This document shows, piece after piece, positions 61,781 to 64,000 of a stretch of DNA of 64,000 nucleotides. The stretch's first letter is position 1. Each line of letters starts with the position of its first letter. The notes under the pieces were generated by a model that saw only the letters and a list, made by a program, of their open reading frames with translations, searched no databases and had not been told where the DNA came from. Source of the DNA: Granulicella sp. L46. Its GTDB lineage: Bacteria; Acidobacteriota; Terriglobia; Terriglobales; Acidobacteriaceae. Where the stretch lies: contig NZ_LMUT01000012.1 of NCBI RefSeq assembly GCF_009765785.1, forward strand, positions 306,150-370,149. Direction: 5' to 3'. Both the position numbers and the translations under genes were made by a program.

Positions 61781-62769
61781 AGCCCCAACCCAAACCCTGT
61801 CATCCTGAGCGAAGGTTGGCACGCATTTGTGCCAACCGCAGCCGAAGGACCTGCCAGACCGGTGACGCAGGCACGCCCTCTCGCCCCTTCCGCCACCCAA
61901 TCCAAGCTCTCCTTACCCTCGCGCTCCTCACCCTCACCGCCTGCGCCCCGCCGCGCTCCTCCCACATCGTCATCGGCGCCAAAAACTTCACCGAGCAAGT
62001 AATCCTGGGCGAGCTCCTAGCCCAGGAGATCGAAGCCTCCGGAGGCGGCCCCGTCGAGCGCCGCTTCTGGCTAGCCGGCTCCTACCTCTGCCAGCAAGCC
62101 CTCCTCTCCAACCGCATCGACGCCTACGTCGAATACACCGGCACTGCTCTAACCGCCATCCTCAAGCAGCCCGTCATGCGCGACCCCACCCTAGTCAACG
62201 CCACCATCGGAGCCCTCTACGATCACCTCTACCAAGTCCGCGTCTTCCCCAGCCTCGGCTTCCAGGACACCTTCGCCATGGTCATCCGCGGCGCCGACGC
62301 CCGCACCCTCCACCTAAAAACCATCTCCGACATCACCCCGCTAGCCCCCCACTGGCGTCTAGGCGTAGGCTACGAATTCGCCGAACGCCCCGACGGCCTC
62401 CGAGGCCTCAGTTCCGCATATCACTTAAAGTTTCCCGGCGATCCCCGCACCATGGAGCTAGGCCTCCTCTACCGCTCCCTCGCCGCCCACCAGGTCGACA
62501 TCGTAGCCGGCAACTCCACCGACGGAGCCATCCGCGCCTTAGACTTCGTGGCCCTCGAAGACAACCTCCATTATTTCCCCCCGTACGAAGCGGTCCCCCT
62601 GGTCCGCGAAGACAGCCTCCGCCGCTGGCCTCAGATCGCCATAGCCCTCAACCGCCTCGCAGGCAAAGTAACCGCCGACGACATGCGCGCCATGAACCTG
62701 GCCGTAGACGCCCAACACCGCGACCCCGCCCAGGTAGTCCGCGACTTCCGCACCCACCACAACCTTTAG
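61777..62769 (+). CDS. Osmoprotectant ABC transporter substrate-binding lipoprotein (OpuCC/ProX type)
   Basis: This 330-residue protein has a lipobox LTAC at about 54-57 after a hydrophobic core (ALLTLALLTL), then the OpuAC fold: IVIGAKNFTEQVILGELLAQEIEA, DAYVEYTGTALTAIL, MELGLLYRSLAAHQVDIVAGNSTDG and LHYFPPYEAVPLVRED. It should bind glycine betaine, choline or similar compounds. The N-terminal 40 residues before the signal core are unusual. They are encoded by a GTCATCCTGAGCG repeat (61799-61855) and read CHPERRLARICANRS, Arg- and Cys-rich. No better start lies between the repeat and the signal core, so either the repeat is translated or expression is impaired. Confidence 0.9.
   Translation: MKPQPKPCHPERRLARICANRSRRTCQTGDAGTPSRPFRHPIQALLTLALLTLTACAPPRSSHIVIGAKNFTEQVILGELLAQEIEASGGGPVERRFWLAGSYLCQQALLSNRIDAYVEYTGTALTAILKQPVMRDPTLVNATIGALYDHLYQVRVFPSLGFQDTFAMVIRGADARTLHLKTISDITPLAPHWRLGVGYEFAERPDGLRGLSSAYHLKFPGDPRTMELGLLYRSLAAHQVDIVAGNSTDGAIRALDFVALEDNLHYFPPYEAVPLVREDSLRRWPQIAIALNRLAGKVTADDMRAMNLAVDAQHRDPAQVVRDFRTHHNL
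61799..61855 (+). repeat. GTCATCCTGAGCG repeat inside a coding region
   Basis: GTCATCCTGAGCGAA leads into a perfect hairpin GGTTGGCAC-GCATTT-GTGCCAACC (61814-61837) and GCAGCCGAAGGACC. The ends match 49845-49880 and the inner hairpin differs. It lies within the 5' end of the binding-protein gene. Confidence 0.8.
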
Positions 62770-62784
62770 CCCATCCCAACTCAC

Positions 62785-62896
62785 GTCATCCTGAACGCAG
62801 TGAAGGACCCCTGTATTTGCCGTTGCTCTTGCCTTTCTGGCTGTCATTCCGAGCGCAGCGAGGAACCTGCTTCTCGCGCGATGCGCGCCCGTTCTT
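62785..62896 (+). repeat. Composite GTCATCCTGA plus TCTGGCTGTCAT element
   Basis: GTCATCCTGAACGCAGTGAA, GGACCCCTGTATTTGC, a short TTGC stretch and TTTCTGGCTGTCATTCC with AGGAACCTGCTTCT and a GCGCG hairpin follow one another. The part 62834-62895 matches 49954-50015 with one change. Confidence 0.85.
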
Positions 62897-63002
62897 CTAG
62901 CTCCAAAGCCACCAACTTCGCCCGCAATCCCCAGAGTGTCGCGCCACCAGCATTCCAGCAAACTACCTCCATCGCCAGCCAACGGCCGCGACAGGAGACA
63001 CC

Positions 63003-63467
63003 ATGAACATCCGCGTCATCGCCCTCCGCACCGCCACCGTCCAACGAGTTCTCACCACCCAAAAATCCCCCGGCTACGGCCATCCCGCCCACACCGAGCT
63101 CGCCACCGGACACGGCCCCTGCCGCCACTGCCTCAAGCCCTTTCGCATCGGCGAAGAACACCGCACCCTCTTCACCTGCAACCCCTTCCACAACCTCGCC
63201 GAGATCCCTCAACCCGGCCCGGTCTTCATTCATTCCACTCCCTGCGAACGCTACAACGAAGACGCTGGCTACCCAACTGACCTGCTGGACTACCCCGCCG
63301 TCATGAACGCCTATGACGCCAACCAGAATCTCATCCTGCAGCGCAGAGCAACCAACCGCAACCACCCCGCCATCCTCGACGAGCTACTCTCCGACAAAGC
63401 AGTACGCTATGTATTAGTCCGCGACCTCGAAGCCGGCTGCTACGACTTCCGCGTAGAAAGAAAGTAG
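63003..63467 (+). CDS. DUF1203 family protein
   Basis: This 154-residue protein shows the DUF1203 pattern: a Cys pair in CRHCLKPFRIGEEHRTL, then FHNLAEIPQPGPVFIHSTPCERY. Cys and His residues in these blocks could bind metal, but the function is unknown. No signal peptide is present. AGGAG lies six bases before the ATG. It follows the transporter operon after repeat DNA and precedes the DinB-like gene by 19 bases, likely in one transcript with it. Confidence 0.82.
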   Translation: MNIRVIALRTATVQRVLTTQKSPGYGHPAHTELATGHGPCRHCLKPFRIGEEHRTLFTCNPFHNLAEIPQPGPVFIHSTPCERYNEDAGYPTDLLDYPAVMNAYDANQNLILQRRATNRNHPAILDELLSDKAVRYVLVRDLEAGCYDFRVERK

Positions 63468-63486
63468 AAAGGGAATTCAAGCCCCG

Positions 63487-64000
63487 ATGACGCAGCAATC
63501 CATCCCTCACGAAGCTCCCGAGCCCTGGCTCCGCAACACCCTCACCGACATCGATCCCATCCGCCGCCAGATCCTCCACGCCCTCGAGCTCTCCGCCGAA
63601 GACGCCGCCCGCTGGCTCGACCCCCTCACCGACGCCCAACTCCTCGCCCGCCCCTCCAACCTCGCCCCGATCGCCTTCCACCTCCGCCACATCGCCCGCT
63701 CCCTCGACCGCCTGCTCACCTACGCAGAAGGGAATCAGCTCACCCCCGACCAACTCTCCGCCCTCAAGTCCGAACTAACCGAAGGCACCGCCGCCGAAGC
63801 CCGCGCCGAATTTCGCACCGCCCTCGAAACCTCCGCCGCCCGCATCCGGGCCATCCACCCCGACCGCTTCGCCGAACCCCGAGGCGTAGGCCGCAAGCAA
63901 CTCCCCACCACCGTCGGCGCCCTGCTTGTCCACTGCGCCGACCACACCCAACGCCACACCGGCCAATTCGTCACCACCGCCAAAGTCGTCTCGGCATCCA
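63487..64000 (+). CDS. DinB-like (DUF664-type) four-helix protein, partial
   Basis: The gene runs off the window end after 171 codons. The visible protein fits the DinB/YfiT four-helix bundle: a first helix with EDAARWLDPLTDAQLLARP, FHLRHIARSLDRLLTYAEG with a candidate metal His, and VHCADHTQRHTGQF with further His residues. These proteins bind nickel or zinc and some are thiol-dependent transferases; the substrate is not known. The ATG at 63487 follows the DUF1203 stop by 19 bases. The 3' end is missing only because of the window boundary. Confidence 0.82.
   Translation, partial: MTQQSIPHEAPEPWLRNTLTDIDPIRRQILHALELSAEDAARWLDPLTDAQLLARPSNLAPIAFHLRHIARSLDRLLTYAEGNQLTPDQLSALKSELTEGTAAEARAEFRTALETSAARIRAIHPDRFAEPRGVGRKQLPTTVGALLVHCADHTQRHTGQFVTTAKVVSAS

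Overview
The window reads as chromosomal DNA of an acidobacterium (Acidobacteriota, most likely class Terriglobia, in the neighbourhood of Edaphobacter, Granulicella or Terriglobus). This is inferred from gene content: an Oar-like TonB-dependent receptor with an N-terminal carboxypeptidase-regulatory-like domain, three secreted FG-GAP/ASPIC-UnbV proteins, DUF2950, DUF6629 and DUF5808 proteins, a CE15 esterase, and GC-rich coding DNA with strongly C-ended codons. Intergenic repeats of the GTCATCCTGAGCG and CATTCCGAGCGCAGCGAGGAA type fit that group too. No phage, transposase, CRISPR array, rRNA or tRNA was seen.

Layout. 1-0.9 kb: a DUF2950 lipoprotein. 1.07-9.5 kb (minus strand): a tightly packed run with an NDP-sugar 4,6-dehydratase-like SDR, a NeuC-type hydrolysing 2-epimerase, a DegT aminotransferase, a giant secreted TPR/FG-GAP protein and an amidase. 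9.7-20.0 kb (plus strand): an eight-gene, mostly overlapping operon of exported beta-propeller and c-type cytochrome proteins, a RidA-like protein, a DAHP synthase and two periplasmic-binding proteins without permeases. I regard this as the best candidate for an undescribed system. 20.2-28.3 kb: a carbohydrate-oriented block (CE15 glucuronoyl esterase, Tat-exported Gfo/Idh/MocA oxidoreductase, SMP-30 lactonase, TonB receptor). The receptor frame is cut by a single in-frame TAG. Two hairpin terminators follow it.

28.5-36.8 kb: a large TPR protein, a convergent CRTAC1-type protein, and a PDZ-containing sensor kinase with a sigma-54-type response regulator. 37.2-44.1 kb: two convergent overlapping alpha/beta hydrolases, an M20 peptidase, PlsC, a SPOR protein, and a packed minus-strand trio (TPR protein, NfeD-like protein, outer-membrane barrel). 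44.4-59.5 kb: mostly housekeeping genes: MurA, MurQ, a penicillin-binding-type serine hydrolase, signal peptidase I, TpiA, Pgk, aldehyde dehydrogenase, a YeiH-type exporter with a LysR regulator, a second RidA-like protein, GAPDH and a P-loop kinase. 60-62.8 kb: an osmoprotectant-type ABC transporter. 63-64 kb: DUF1203 and a DinB-family protein cut by the window end.

From about 46 kb onward the gaps carry a mosaic of small palindromic repeats. These are REP-like hairpins with compensatory base changes between copies, an 18-bp array, and repeats that sit between or inside the genes of the osmoprotectant operon. They are the second main point of interest.
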